NCBI GenBank assembly: GCA_022566735.1
Contig: JADFIG010000001.1
Span: forward strand, 372,001-436,000
Direction: 5' to 3'
DNA: 64,000 nucleotides
Source: Pseudomonadota bacterium
GTDB taxonomy: Bacteria; Pseudomonadota; Gammaproteobacteria; Burkholderiales; Burkholderiaceae_C
Part shown: positions 11,457 to 19,823 of the stretch, in pieces
How positions within the stretch are numbered: position 1 is the stretch's first letter
Layout: each line of letters begins with the position of its first letter
Position numbers and translations under genes: made by a program
Notes under the pieces: model-generated
Databases searched by the model: none
The model's input: the letters and a program-made list of their open reading frames with translations, nothing else
What the model was told of the DNA's origin: nothing

Positions 11457-13298
11457 ATGAGCACCCCCATCCGCAACATCGCGATCATCGCCCACGTGGA
11501 CCATGGCAAGACGACCATGGTGGACCAACTGCTGCGCCAGTCCGGCACCTTCGCCGACCATGAAAAGGTCGTCGACACGGTGATGGACAACAACGCCATC
11601 GAGCGCGAGCGCGGCATCACCATCCTGGCCAAGAACTGCGCCGTGAGCTGGGAAGGCACGCACATCAACATCGTCGACACCCCGGGCCACGCGGACTTCG
11701 GCGGTGAAGTCGAGCGCGCCCTGTCCATGGTGGACGGCGTGGTGCTGCTGATCGACGCGCAGGAAGGCCCGATGCCGCAGACGCGCTTCGTGACCAAGAA
11801 GGCGCTGGCCCTGGGCCTCAAGCCCATCGTCGTGGTCAACAAGGTCGACAAGCCCGGTGCCAAGCCGGAAGCCGTCATCAACGCCGCCTTCGACCTGTTC
11901 GACAAGCTGGGCGCCACCGACGAGCAGCTGGACTTCCCCGTGGTCTATGCCTCGGGCATCAACGGCTGGACCTCGCTGGAAGAGGGCGAGCCCGGCGCGC
12001 AATGGGGCCCCGACATGTCGGCCCTGTTCAACACCATCCTCAAGCACGTGCCGCCGCAAAAGGGTGACCCGGCTGCGCCGCTGCAGCTGCAGATCTCCGC
12101 GCTGGACTACTCCACCTTCGTGGGCCGCATCGGCGTCGGCCGCATCAGCCAGGGCACCATCAAGCCGGGCATGGACGTGGTCGTGATGGAAGGCCCGTCC
12201 TCGGAAGGTGGCAAGACCGTCAAGGGCCGCATCAACCAGGTGCTGACCTTCCAGGGCCTGGACCGCGTGCAGGTCACCGATGCCGGCCCGGGCAACATCG
12301 TGCTGATCAACGGCATCGAGGACATCGGCATCGGCGTGACCGTGACCGACCCGGCCAACCCGCAGCCGCTGCCCATGCTGAAGGTCGACGAGCCGACGTT
12401 GACCATGAACTTCTGCGTGAACACCTCGCCGCTGGCCGGCCGTGAAGGCAAGTTCGTGACCAGCCGCCAGATCTGGGACCGCCTGCAAAAGGAGCTGCAG
12501 CACAACGTGGCCCTGCGCGTGAAGGAAACCGACGAGGACGGCATCTTCGAGGTGTGCGGCCGGGGCGAACTGCACCTGACCATCCTGTTGGAAAACATGC
12601 GCCGCGAGGGCTACGAGCTGGCCGTCTCCAAGCCGCGCGTGATGTTCAAGGACATCGACGGCGTGAAGTCCGAGCCGATGGAGCTGGTGACCGCCGACGT
12701 CGAGGAAATCCACCAGGGTGGCGTGATGCAGGCCCTGGGCCTGCGCAAGGGCGAGATGCTGAACATGGAGCCGGACGGCCATGGCCGCGTGCGCCTGGAA
12801 TACCGCATCCCCGCCCGCGGCCTGATCGGCTTCAGCAACGAGTTCCTGAATCTGACGCGTGGCTCGGGCCTGATCTCGTCGATCTTCGACGGCTACGAAG
12901 CGCACAAGGGCGAGATTGGCGGGCGCAAGAACGGCGTGCTGATCTCCATGGACGACGGTGAAATCTTCACCTACGCCCTGGGCAAGCTGGACGACCGCGG
13001 CCGCATGTTCGTCAAGGCCAACGACCCGGTGTACGAAGGCATGATCGTCGGCATCCACAGCCGCGAAAACGACCTGGTGGTCAACGCCACCCGCACCAAG
13101 CAGCTGACCAACTTCCGCGTCTCGGGCAAGGAAGATGCGATCAAGATCACGCCGCCGATCGACCTGACGCTGGAGTACGGCGTGGACTTCATCGACGACG
13201 ACGAGCTGGTCGAGATCACGCCCAAGAGCATCCGCCTGCGCAAGCGCCACCTGAAGGAGCACGACCGCAAGCGTGCCGAGCGCGAAGCCAAGGCCTGA
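11457..13298 (+). CDS. typA: Ribosome-associated GTPase TypA/BipA
   Basis: A 613-residue translational GTPase of the EF-G superfamily. G1 is AHVDHGKT (residues 12-19), and G3 [16 protein letters not shown] and G4 NKVDKPGA are present. Beta-barrel domain II, EF-G-like domains ([21 protein letters not shown]) and the BipA-specific C-terminal domain ([12 protein letters not shown] near residues 540-551, then [13 protein letters not shown]) follow. The length matches BipA. It starts 21 bases after truB and is probably cotranscribed. A strong terminator follows. Confidence 0.96.
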   Translation: MSTPIRNIAIIAHVDHGKTTMVDQLLRQSGTFADHEKVVDTVMDNNAIERERGITILAKNCAVSWEGTHINIVDTPGHADFGGEVERALSMVDGVVLLIDAQEGPMPQTRFVTKKALALGLKPIVVVNKVDKPGAKPEAVINAAFDLFDKLGATDEQLDFPVVYASGINGWTSLEEGEPGAQWGPDMSALFNTILKHVPPQKGDPAAPLQLQISALDYSTFVGRIGVGRISQGTIKPGMDVVVMEGPSSEGGKTVKGRINQVLTFQGLDRVQVTDAGPGNIVLINGIEDIGIGVTVTDPANPQPLPMLKVDEPTLTMNFCVNTSPLAGREGKFVTSRQIWDRLQKELQHNVALRVKETDEDGIFEVCGRGELHLTILLENMRREGYELAVSKPRVMFKDIDGVKSEPMELVTADVEEIHQGGVMQALGLRKGEMLNMEPDGHGRVRLEYRIPARGLIGFSNEFLNLTRGSGLISSIFDGYEAHKGEIGGRKNGVLISMDDGEIFTYALGKLDDRGRMFVKANDPVYEGMIVGIHSRENDLVVNATRTKQLTNFRVSGKEDAIKITPPIDLTLEYGVDFIDDDELVEITPKSIRLRKRHLKEHDRKRAEREAKA

Positions 13299-13349
13299 TC
13301 CCGGGCGCCGACCGGCGCAGACCGGTTTAGGATGTGGGGCTGCCTCCGC

Positions 13350-13371
13350 GAGGGGGTGGCCCTCTTTTTTT
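13350..13371 (+). terminator. Rho-independent terminator after typA
   Basis: GAGGG (13350-13354), loop GGTGG, CCCTC (13360-13364), then seven T's (13365-13371). It closes the rimP-typA transcription unit and lies directly before the hydratase-family gene, whose Shine-Dalgarno (AGGAG) follows the T-run by a few bases. Confidence 0.7.
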
Positions 13372-13389
13372 GCAGGAGCAGTTGCCGGT

Positions 13390-14505
13390 ATGCAAGGTCC
13401 GATTCTGACGGAGGTGGTCGGCGGTCTGGGTGTCGTCACCCTGAACCGCCCCCGTGCCCTGAACGCGCTCAACCTGGAGATGGTGCGCGAGCTGACCGCC
13501 GTGTTGCGCGGCTGGTCGCACGATCCGGCGGTGCACGCGGTGCTGCTGCGAGGGTCAGCCCGCGAGGCGGTCGAAGGCAAGCAGCCGGTCACGCACTTCT
13601 GCGCGGGCGGGGACATCCGCTTCATGCACGATGCCGCACTGGCGGGGGATGCCGCGGTCGAGGACTTCTTCACCGAAGAGTACGCGCTGGACCACCTCAT
13701 CCACGCCTACCCCAAGCCCACCATCGCCTGGCTGCAGGGCGTGACCATGGGCGGCGGCATGGGCCTGGCCCAGGGCTGCAAGCTGCGCGTGGCCACCGAG
13801 ACGCTGCGCATGGCCATGCCCGAGACACGCATCGGCCTGTTCCCGGACGTGGGCGGTGGCCACTTCCTGTCGCGCTGTGCCGGTGCCATCGGCGAGTACC
13901 TGGGCATCGTCGGGCCGCACCTGCACGTGAGCGATGCGCTGGCCGTGGGCCTGGCCGATGTGGCGGCCCGGGGCGATGCGCTGGCGCCTTTCCTGAGTGG
14001 CTTGCGCGAGCGTCCCGAGCACGGCGGCGAGGCCATCGTGGCGCGCCTGCGTGTCCACGTCGACCAGCACGCGCTGACGGAGTTGCCCGCCGCCACGGTG
14101 ACCGCGCACGTCGAGGCCATCCAGCGGCATTTCAGCCTGCACACGCTGCAGGACATCGTCGCCTCGCTGGCACACGACCACAGCGCCTGGGCGCGCGAGA
14201 CCTTGCAGCAGATGGCCGGGCATTCGCCGCTGATGATGGCCGTGACGCTGGAGCAGGTGCGCCGCGCGCGCAGCATGCCGCTGGCCGAGGTCTTCCGCAT
14301 GGAGCGCACGATGGTGCGGCACTGCTTCCAGCTGCGCCGCGGCGCAGACAGCGAGACCATCGAGGGGGTGCGCGCGCTGGTGGTGGACAAGGACCATGCG
14401 CCGAGGTGGCGGCCGGCCCGCGTCGAGGACGTGCGTCAGGACGAGGTGGAGGCCTTCTTCGGCCAGGTCTGGCCGTTGTGGGCGCACCCGCTGCGGGACC
14501 TGTGA
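13390..14505 (+). CDS. Enoyl-CoA hydratase/isomerase family protein (3-hydroxyisobutyryl-CoA hydrolase-like)
   Basis: A 371-residue crotonase-superfamily protein. It has the oxyanion-hole segments HFCAGGDIRFMHD (near residues 70-82) and QGVTMGGGMGLAQGCKLRVA, then ETRIGLFPDVGGGHFLSR, with a Glu and an Asp in the positions typical of the 3-hydroxyisobutyryl-CoA hydrolase branch. The C-terminal extension (MERTMVRHCF, EGVRALVVDKD, PRW) is also typical of that branch and makes it longer than ordinary enoyl-CoA hydratases (about 260). The likely role is valine-type branched-chain catabolism. The start at 13390 is supported by AGGAG 11 bases upstream. A small difference from the family (GGDIRFMHD) does not remove the active site. 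Confidence 0.85.
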   Translation: MQGPILTEVVGGLGVVTLNRPRALNALNLEMVRELTAVLRGWSHDPAVHAVLLRGSAREAVEGKQPVTHFCAGGDIRFMHDAALAGDAAVEDFFTEEYALDHLIHAYPKPTIAWLQGVTMGGGMGLAQGCKLRVATETLRMAMPETRIGLFPDVGGGHFLSRCAGAIGEYLGIVGPHLHVSDALAVGLADVAARGDALAPFLSGLRERPEHGGEAIVARLRVHVDQHALTELPAATVTAHVEAIQRHFSLHTLQDIVASLAHDHSAWARETLQQMAGHSPLMMAVTLEQVRRARSMPLAEVFRMERTMVRHCFQLRRGADSETIEGVRALVVDKDHAPRWRPARVEDVRQDEVEAFFGQVWPLWAHPLRDL

Positions 14506-14527
14506 GCCCTTGGGCGCACCTGCTGCC

Positions 14528-15241
14528 TCAGGGCGGCGTCCAGGCCAGGCAGGCGGAGTGAGGCTCAGGCAGCGGCAGAGACAGGTCGCACCAGTGGACC
14601 CCCTGTGCCGCGTCGATCTGGTGGCCGTGGCCGAGCTGCCAGCGCCCCTGTGCGGGCGCGTCAGCCAGACCGACACAGACCTGCTCTGGCGGGATGTCCA
14701 GGCCCACGCCGACGGCCTTGAGGCAGGCCTCCTTGCGGGTCCAGGCGGCATGCAGGGCCCGGGCCTGGTCCGCCACGGGCAAACGGGCCCAGGCGGTGCT
14801 TTCCTGCGGATGGAAGATGCTGCCGGCGAGGTCCGCCATGTCGTGCCAGGGGTGGTGGATTTCCAGATCCACGCCCAGCGCCCGTGCGGGGTGGACGGCC
14901 ACCAGCGCCCAGGCGTCGCTGTGCGACAGGTTGAACTGCAGCCTGTGCCCTGGCAGGTGCGGCTTGCCATGGGCATCGGTCTGCCAGGGCAGCACGTCGG
15001 GCGCACAGCCGAGCAGTTCGCCCAGCAGGGTGCGCAGCGCCGCGTGCGCGGCCATGTAGCGCCGGGCGTCGCGGGCCTGGGCAAAGCGCTGGGCCCGCTG
15101 CGATTCCTGCGGGCTCAGGCAGGCCAGGGTCTCGGGGCTGAGGGCCTGCTGGTCGTCAGGAAGGCGGATCAGCCAGACCTGCGCCTGGGCCAGAGGCTCC
15201 AGTCGGGGCCAGCTGGCCCGGGCGCGGTGGACGTCCCACAT
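14528..15241 (-). CDS. 4'-phosphopantetheinyl transferase, Sfp type
   Basis: A 237-residue enzyme that would attach the phosphopantetheine arm of CoA to carrier-protein serines. Visible family motifs: FNLSHSD (substrate loop), GVDLEIHHPWHD (Mg2+-binding Asp/Glu) and AWTRKEACLKAVGVGL, with a C-terminal beta segment. The size and motifs match the two-domain Sfp/EntD group that serves NRPS and PKS carriers rather than the short AcpS. Its ATG overlaps the upstream methyltransferase stop (TGATG), so the two are translationally coupled. In this locus its obvious clients are the five carrier domains of the megasynthase; whether it also serves AcpP is unknown. Confidence 0.9.
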   Translation of the reverse strand: MWDVHRARASWPRLEPLAQAQVWLIRLPDDQQALSPETLACLSPQESQRAQRFAQARDARRYMAAHAALRTLLGELLGCAPDVLPWQTDAHGKPHLPGHRLQFNLSHSDAWALVAVHPARALGVDLEIHHPWHDMADLAGSIFHPQESTAWARLPVADQARALHAAWTRKEACLKAVGVGLDIPPEQVCVGLADAPAQGRWQLGHGHQIDAAQGVHWCDLSLPLPEPHSACLAWTPP

Positions 15242-16038
15242 CAGGGCAGGGCACGGAAGTACAGGCCGCTGTAGGTGTCGAAGTTGTCCTCGTCGCAGCC
15301 CAGCGAGGAGAAGCTGCGCTCGGGGACATCCCAGGCGTCCACGAGCGCGTAGCCCTGGGCCTCGACGGCCCGGATGAAGGCCTGGCGGTTGAACACATGG
15401 TGCGGCACGTAGGCGCCGTGGCCGATGTTCTGGGTGGAGACAAAGGCGGGCGCCTCGCTCAAGGGCAGCTTGTTGAGCAGGATGTGGCGGGGCTTGCGTG
15501 CGCAGCGGGCCAGCAGCGCGGGGAGGTCCTGGGCCTCCATGAACTCCAGCACGCCGGCGGCCAGCCAGATGCCGCTGTCCAGCCACTCGGGCGGCCAGGC
15601 ATCGGAGAAGGACAAGGCCGTGGCCTGTCGCTGCTGTGCCAGCGCACGACCCTGGGCGATGAAGGCGCTGAGCTCCTGGACGCGCCATTGCAGCGCCTCG
15701 GGGTAGCGCAGGTAGCGCTGGTAGGCGTAGTACTGGTTGCCGATGGAGCCGCCGATGTCGAGGACGGTGTCGCTGCCTTGGGCAAAGGCTTCGCGCAGCC
15801 AGAACAGCACCGGGTAGTCGAAAGACCAGATCCGCTGGGAGCGTTCATGGACGTACTCGTCGGTGAACCGATCGTGGCTGAACTCGGGCGACGGGGGCAG
15901 CCAGGCGCGTGCCTGCGCGAAGCTGCTGAAATGGCCGCTGTGATGGCCACGGCCCCGTGGCGAGAGGTATTTGCGGATGGCGCGTTGGCGCAGCCAGCTT
16001 CGGATCAGGGGCAGTCGTTTGATGTGGGCCAGTGGCAT
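15241..16038 (-). CDS. TIGR04325-type putative SAM-dependent methyltransferase
   Basis: A 265-residue protein. Family landmarks of TIGR04325 (LIC12133-like putative methyltransferases) include SGHFSSFAQA (34-43), the FDYPVLFWLREA block (73-84) and the glycine-rich VLDIGGSIGNQYY (92-104). Then come WRVQELSAFIAQG and a Rossmann-like remainder (ILLNKLPL). The frame continues upstream for 57 codons, but the ATG at 16038 (MPLAHIKRLP) gives the family-like N-terminus; the extension is Ser/Cys/Pro-rich and overlaps the divergent gene's promoter region. It is coupled to the PPTase gene. Members are often found in polysaccharide or secondary-metabolite loci. The acceptor here is unknown. Confidence 0.8.
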   Translation of the reverse strand: MPLAHIKRLPLIRSWLRQRAIRKYLSPRGRGHHSGHFSSFAQARAWLPPSPEFSHDRFTDEYVHERSQRIWSFDYPVLFWLREAFAQGSDTVLDIGGSIGNQYYAYQRYLRYPEALQWRVQELSAFIAQGRALAQQRQATALSFSDAWPPEWLDSGIWLAAGVLEFMEAQDLPALLARCARKPRHILLNKLPLSEAPAFVSTQNIGHGAYVPHHVFNRQAFIRAVEAQGYALVDAWDVPERSFSSLGCDEDNFDTYSGLYFRALP

Positions 16039-16102
16039 GGTCGATCCGGCTGCTCGCGGGAGGTCATGGGCAGCAGATAAGATACACCGAACGCGTTGCA
16101 GA

Positions 16103-17248
16103 ATGGTCCGCACCGAGGACAGCAAGGACGCGCATGCGGGGGGGCAGGACGTCGTGAAATGGGTTTTCATCCTGGTGCCGGCACTGTTGCTGGGCGCCGT
16201 CCTGGCCATCCTGCTGAAGCCCGATGAGCGCGTGCGCCTGGCGTTGCAGCCGCCCGCCCACAGCCAGGCCCTGCGCTTTGCCGTGCTGGGGGATTCGGAC
16301 AGCCACGCCTACCACGACGAGCTGAATTTTGGCCGCTGGCCCGAGGCCCGCGGGGGGGCGCTGCGCCAGCGCAGCTGGCAATGGACAGAGGTGCTGGCCC
16401 ACCTGCGCGCAGAACAGCTGGACCCCGGCCCCTGGGGCGTCTGGGGCACGCGCTACCGGCGCCTGGCGTCCTTGCGCGACGCACTGGGGCTGGACGGACG
16501 TTTTCCGGCCAAGCAGGACCACCGCTTCAACCTGGCTTACTCCGGTGCCGTGTGCGCCGACCTCACCGAACGCCCCCAGAACCAGACGGCGCGCTTGCTG
16601 GCCATGATGCAGGAAGAGCCCGACCGCTGGCGGCAAGGCGTGGTGCTGGTGCGCATTGGCACGAACGATTTCGGCGGACAGGAGAGCCTGGAGGCCTTGT
16701 CGCGCGATGCCGCCGACCCCCAGGTGCTTGCGCGCATCGACGGGTGCGTGCAGCACATCGGGCGGTCGGTGCAATCGGTGCGCTCGGCCTGGCCGCAGGT
16801 GCGCATCGTGCTGGTGGGCATCTTCAACAACGCGGAGTGGGAGCGGTTCCACGCGCACTGGCAGTCCCCGCAGGCCCTGGCCCGCATCCAGCAGGGCCTG
16901 GCCCGCTTCGACGAAGGCTTGAAGGCCATCGCACGGCAGGACGCGAACATGGCCTTTTTCGACGACCAGGCCTGGTTTGCCGCGCGATGGGGATCGCGCC
17001 TGACCACGGGGCTTCCTGTCTACAGCACGGTGCGGTTCGGCCGGCACTTCGAGGTGAGCAACACCGGCGGTGACGAGCCCCGGCACGCCACGCTGAAAGA
17101 CGGCCACGCCGGCACCGTCTGGAACGCTTTGTGGGCCCAGGAACTGGTGGCCTTGCTCAACCAGCGCTTCGCTCTGGCCATCCCGCCCCTGGGCACCGAG
17201 GAGCTGGTGCGCTTCGTGGACCCGGACGGCCGCTTCGGCATGCAGTGA
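16103..17248 (+). CDS. Membrane-anchored SGNH/GDSL-type hydrolase
   Basis: About 381 residues. After a short polar N-terminus a single hydrophobic segment (VVKWVFILVPALLLGAVLAI, residues about 17-36) would anchor or export the protein. The rest looks periplasmic: LGDSDSHAYHD holds the GDS nucleophile block, GAVCADL the second block, RIGTNDFGG the Gly-x-Asn-Asp block, and LKDGHAGTVWNALWAQ the final Asp/His block. These are the four blocks of SGNH hydrolases, which are often esterases or deacetylases of glycans or lipids. The ATG at 16103 lacks a clear Shine-Dalgarno; a GTG at 16154 preceded by AGGA is an alternative. It is the only plus-strand gene inside the biosynthetic locus. Confidence 0.75.
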   Translation: MVRTEDSKDAHAGGQDVVKWVFILVPALLLGAVLAILLKPDERVRLALQPPAHSQALRFAVLGDSDSHAYHDELNFGRWPEARGGALRQRSWQWTEVLAHLRAEQLDPGPWGVWGTRYRRLASLRDALGLDGRFPAKQDHRFNLAYSGAVCADLTERPQNQTARLLAMMQEEPDRWRQGVVLVRIGTNDFGGQESLEALSRDAADPQVLARIDGCVQHIGRSVQSVRSAWPQVRIVLVGIFNNAEWERFHAHWQSPQALARIQQGLARFDEGLKAIARQDANMAFFDDQAWFAARWGSRLTTGLPVYSTVRFGRHFEVSNTGGDEPRHATLKDGHAGTVWNALWAQELVALLNQRFALAIPPLGTEELVRFVDPDGRFGMQ

Positions 17249-17274
17249 GCCGGGGCGCCTCGCTGGCCGACGCC

Positions 17275-18144
17275 TCAGTCGCCGAAGCCCCGCAGCCGCA
17301 GGTAGCCATGCCACAGGCGGGACTTGAGCGCATCCTGCCAGGCCGATGAGCCCACCTTGCCCGGCGCCATGCCCACGCGCCGCAGCTGTTTGCGCAGGAC
17401 GTGGTTGCAGGACAGCGCATCGCGCCAGCGGATGCTTTCGCGGGTGTTGAAGATGATGGACATGGAGATGGAGACATCGCCGGGGCCATTGCGCACGTGG
17501 TGTCCCGCCACAAAGGGGATGTGGAGCGCTTCGCCCGGGCTGAACTCGAACGCCGTCGACAGCCCGTCGATCTGCGGCGACCAGGGCAGCTTGGTGTTCT
17601 GGCGGACCACATAGGCTTCGCGGTCGGCCTGGGAGACCACGCGGTCGTCCCAGGGCAGGGCGACGGTGACGGTCTTGCTGCCGCGGAACTGCATCAGGAA
17701 GGTCGAGTAGCGGTCGATGTGGAAAGGGGTGACGCTGTTGGGCGAGGCGATGAAGAGGTAGAGCTGCGCGCCCACGGGCATGTCGCCCACGCCGCGCGCC
17801 TTCATGAGGGCCGAGACCTCGCCGCACAGCCCCTTGTAGAGGTCCTGGAAAGACGGGTCGACCTCGGGGGAGCGCACCATGATGTAGGCGTCGGTGGTGC
17901 GGATGGACTCGATGGTTTCTTCCAGCGAGCGGTCCCTGGGCTTCTTGCGGAAGGTGGACTCGAAGTCCGCCTCCACGTCCAGCAGGCCTTTCGAATACAT
18001 CACCTGCTGCTGCGGCAGGGTGGGCAGGACGCGCGCGAGGTTGTCCAGGGACAGGGCGGGATGCCCCAGCAGCTTGTGGTGGAACTTGAACGGCTGGCGG
18101 TCCAGCAGTTCGCTCTGGAGGTCGTCGGCAAAGCAGGAGGTCAT
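17275..18144 (-). CDS. JmjC/cupin-like protein, candidate Fe(II)/2-oxoglutarate oxygenase
   Basis: A 289-residue soluble protein. The core has the facial-triad pattern of iron oxygenases: His142-x-Asp144 in VTPFHIDRYSTFL and a distal His at 215/216 in FVAGHHVRNG, with beta-strand-rich surroundings (KTVTVALPWDD, VSISMSIIF). This fits cupin-like/JmjC-type dioxygenases, which hydroxylate amino acids or peptides, including carrier-bound ones. It lies 12 bases after the stop of the upstream hydrolase gene and is presumably cotranscribed with the megasynthase. A tailoring hydroxylation is an inference; other cupins with the same triad are not oxygenases. Confidence 0.7.
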   Translation of the reverse strand: MTSCFADDLQSELLDRQPFKFHHKLLGHPALSLDNLARVLPTLPQQQVMYSKGLLDVEADFESTFRKKPRDRSLEETIESIRTTDAYIMVRSPEVDPSFQDLYKGLCGEVSALMKARGVGDMPVGAQLYLFIASPNSVTPFHIDRYSTFLMQFRGSKTVTVALPWDDRVVSQADREAYVVRQNTKLPWSPQIDGLSTAFEFSPGEALHIPFVAGHHVRNGPGDVSISMSIIFNTRESIRWRDALSCNHVLRKQLRRVGMAPGKVGSSAWQDALKSRLWHGYLRLRGFGD

Positions 18145-18156
18145 GGTGGCGATGCG

Positions 18157-18993
18157 TCAGGCGAGGTTGGAGGCGAAGCGGGTGACCGAGTCGATCAGGC
18201 GGCGTTGTGCGTGCAGGGTGGATGCCGTGTGGTCCACGTCGGACAGCAGGTCGCAGGCCACCGTGGCAACGGCGCCGTGATCCTTGAAGGCATCCCGCCA
18301 CTGGCTGGCGTGGTTGTAGCGCCAGAACATGCCCCCCGAGTACACGAGCTGCAGGCGCACCTGCCTGTCGATCAGCGTCTGGATGCGCTGTGCGAACTCG
18401 GCCTTGGACGGCGTGGGATAGGCGTTGTCGGTGAGCAGGGCGGGCTCGTCCCTGCGTGCGCTCTGGCGCAGGCGGGATGTCAGCAGCGGCAGCAGCCGCC
18501 TGGCCCAGCGGCTCACGGTGCCGGCGAGGTCCAGCTGCAGCTGGCGGCGGGCGCGCACCCACAGCGTGCGGGGGGTGGGGTAGGCATGGGTGTCCATGAG
18601 CCACAGGGCCTTGAGGCGCTCATCGCCGATGGCCGCGGCGATGCCGTGGTGGGCGCCCGAGCAGATGCCCGCCAGCGCAAATTGCCGGGCGGCCGTGACC
18701 CGCTGCAGGTGGTCCATCGCGGCGCTCAGGTCGCAGACGGCCTGCTGCTCGAACGACAGCGGGGTTTCGCTGGCCTGGCTGTCGCCCTGGCCCGACAGGT
18801 CGATGCGCAGGACCAGGAAGCCCTGCTGGGCCAGTTCGCGGGCCAGTTTGACGTTGATGCGGTGCGGCCCCATGCGCTGGATCACGCCGGCATTGAGCAG
18901 CAGGATGGCCGTGGCGCGCGGCTGCCCGGCGGGCTGGCTGAGCGTGCCGACCAGGCGATTGCCGGGGCCGAAGGTCAGGATGTGCTCGTTCAT
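18157..18993 (-). CDS. Alpha/beta hydrolase with Cys nucleophile elbow (exosortase-associated hydrolase 1-like)
   Basis: A 278-residue alpha/beta-hydrolase-fold protein. The early strand-loop is ILLLNAGVIQRMGPHR; then FLVLRIDLSGQGDS is typical of the family. The nucleophile elbow reads Gly109-Ile-Cys111-Ser-Gly113, so the catalytic position holds cysteine, as in dienelactone hydrolase. The expected general base is His255 in SDVDHTAS. The order and motifs recall the hydrolase 1 family found beside exosortase systems (TIGR03100), though no exosortase gene is present here. Its start overlaps the stop of the next hydrolase (ATGA). In the absence of a thioesterase domain in the megasynthase it is a candidate for in trans release or editing. 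Confidence 0.78.
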   Translation of the reverse strand: MNEHILTFGPGNRLVGTLSQPAGQPRATAILLLNAGVIQRMGPHRINVKLARELAQQGFLVLRIDLSGQGDSQASETPLSFEQQAVCDLSAAMDHLQRVTAARQFALAGICSGAHHGIAAAIGDERLKALWLMDTHAYPTPRTLWVRARRQLQLDLAGTVSRWARRLLPLLTSRLRQSARRDEPALLTDNAYPTPSKAEFAQRIQTLIDRQVRLQLVYSGGMFWRYNHASQWRDAFKDHGAVATVACDLLSDVDHTASTLHAQRRLIDSVTRFASNLA

Positions 18994-19793
18994 GCCGTCT
19001 GTCCGAGTGCGGCGGAGGTCAGCAGGCGCAGCAACTCCGGTGGCGCGAGGGCCGCCCCCCCGGCTTCTTCCTGGTGCCAGGCGGTGCGGGTCTGGGTGGG
19101 CTGGTGCTGCCAGGCCACGCCGCGGGCCCGCAACCGGCTGGCCAGCTGCAGGGTGAGCTCATCTTGCTGCGTGCCGATGTGGATGCAGGTGTCGGCGCAG
19201 GCCGCAAGCACTTGCTCGACCGTGAGGGCCTGCAGTTGCCGCAGCCATTCCGCGCTGACGCCGAAACCCAGGACTTCGTCTTTCAGCTCGGTGGAGGGGC
19301 GCTGGCGCTGGATGAACGGGTCGAAGGTGTGCTGGGCGTGGGCTTCACCCAGCTCACGCAGGTGGGATGCCCCGTCGAGCACGGGCTCCCACAGGACGAT
19401 GCGCTGGGGCGCGGCGCGGCCTTGGGCAGAGGCCAGCATGGCCAGGGTGGCGCCGAGGCGGCAGCCCAGCCAGGTGGTTTCCTGCGCGCGCGTGCGGCGG
19501 CCGAGTTCTTCGTGGGCCATCAGGAGGTCATCGCGCCAGCGCGTCAGTGAGCCCTCGGTGTCGGTGCCTGCCGATTCGCCGCTGCCGAGGTAGTCGAAAC
19601 GCATCACATGGACGCCCTGGCGGGCAAGCTGCTCGGCCAGGAGCCGGTACAGCAGGTGGGTGCGGACGGCCTCCTGCCCGAAAGGCGGGCACAGGAGGAC
19701 CTGCCGTGGGCTGCGGAGCGCGGGGGCCGGCGGGTGGTACACCCCGTAGAGGCGCTGCTCTGCGGGACCGAAAAAGAAAGGTGTCATCTGCAA
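18990..19793 (-). CDS. Alpha/beta hydrolase-like protein lacking the usual Ser nucleophile (exosortase-associated hydrolase 2-like)
   Basis: A 267-residue protein with the alpha/beta-hydrolase layout: VLLCPPFGQEAVRTHLLYR, then VHVMRFDYLGSGESAG. The elbow reads Gly110-Cys-Arg112-Leu-Gly114, placing arginine where the nucleophile should be; similar Gly-x-Arg-Leu-Gly elbows are, from memory, a feature of the exosortase-associated hydrolase 2 group (TIGR03101). Catalysis of a standard hydrolase reaction is doubtful, so it may be a partner of the following hydrolase. It starts 31 bases beyond the megasynthase stop and overlaps the next gene by four bases, so the three form one transcription unit. 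Confidence 0.72.
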   Translation of the reverse strand: MQMTPFFFGPAEQRLYGVYHPPAPALRSPRQVLLCPPFGQEAVRTHLLYRLLAEQLARQGVHVMRFDYLGSGESAGTDTEGSLTRWRDDLLMAHEELGRRTRAQETTWLGCRLGATLAMLASAQGRAAPQRIVLWEPVLDGASHLRELGEAHAQHTFDPFIQRQRPSTELKDEVLGFGVSAEWLRQLQALTVEQVLAACADTCIHIGTQQDELTLQLASRLRARGVAWQHQPTQTRTAWHQEEAGGAALAPPELLRLLTSAALGQTA

Positions 19794-19823
19794 GCCACTG
19801 CGAAAAGGCGGTCTGTGCCCATG

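Noticed and set aside
16064-18604. An 846-codon minus-strand open frame crossing the SGNH and JmjC-like genes
   Set aside because: It is a shifted-frame shadow; the motifs of the SGNH, JmjC-like and hydrolase proteins lie in other frames.
18157-19793. An exosortase/PEP-CTERM system implied by the two hydrolases
   Set aside because: No exosortase, PEP-CTERM sorting signal or related glycosyltransferase is present in the window.
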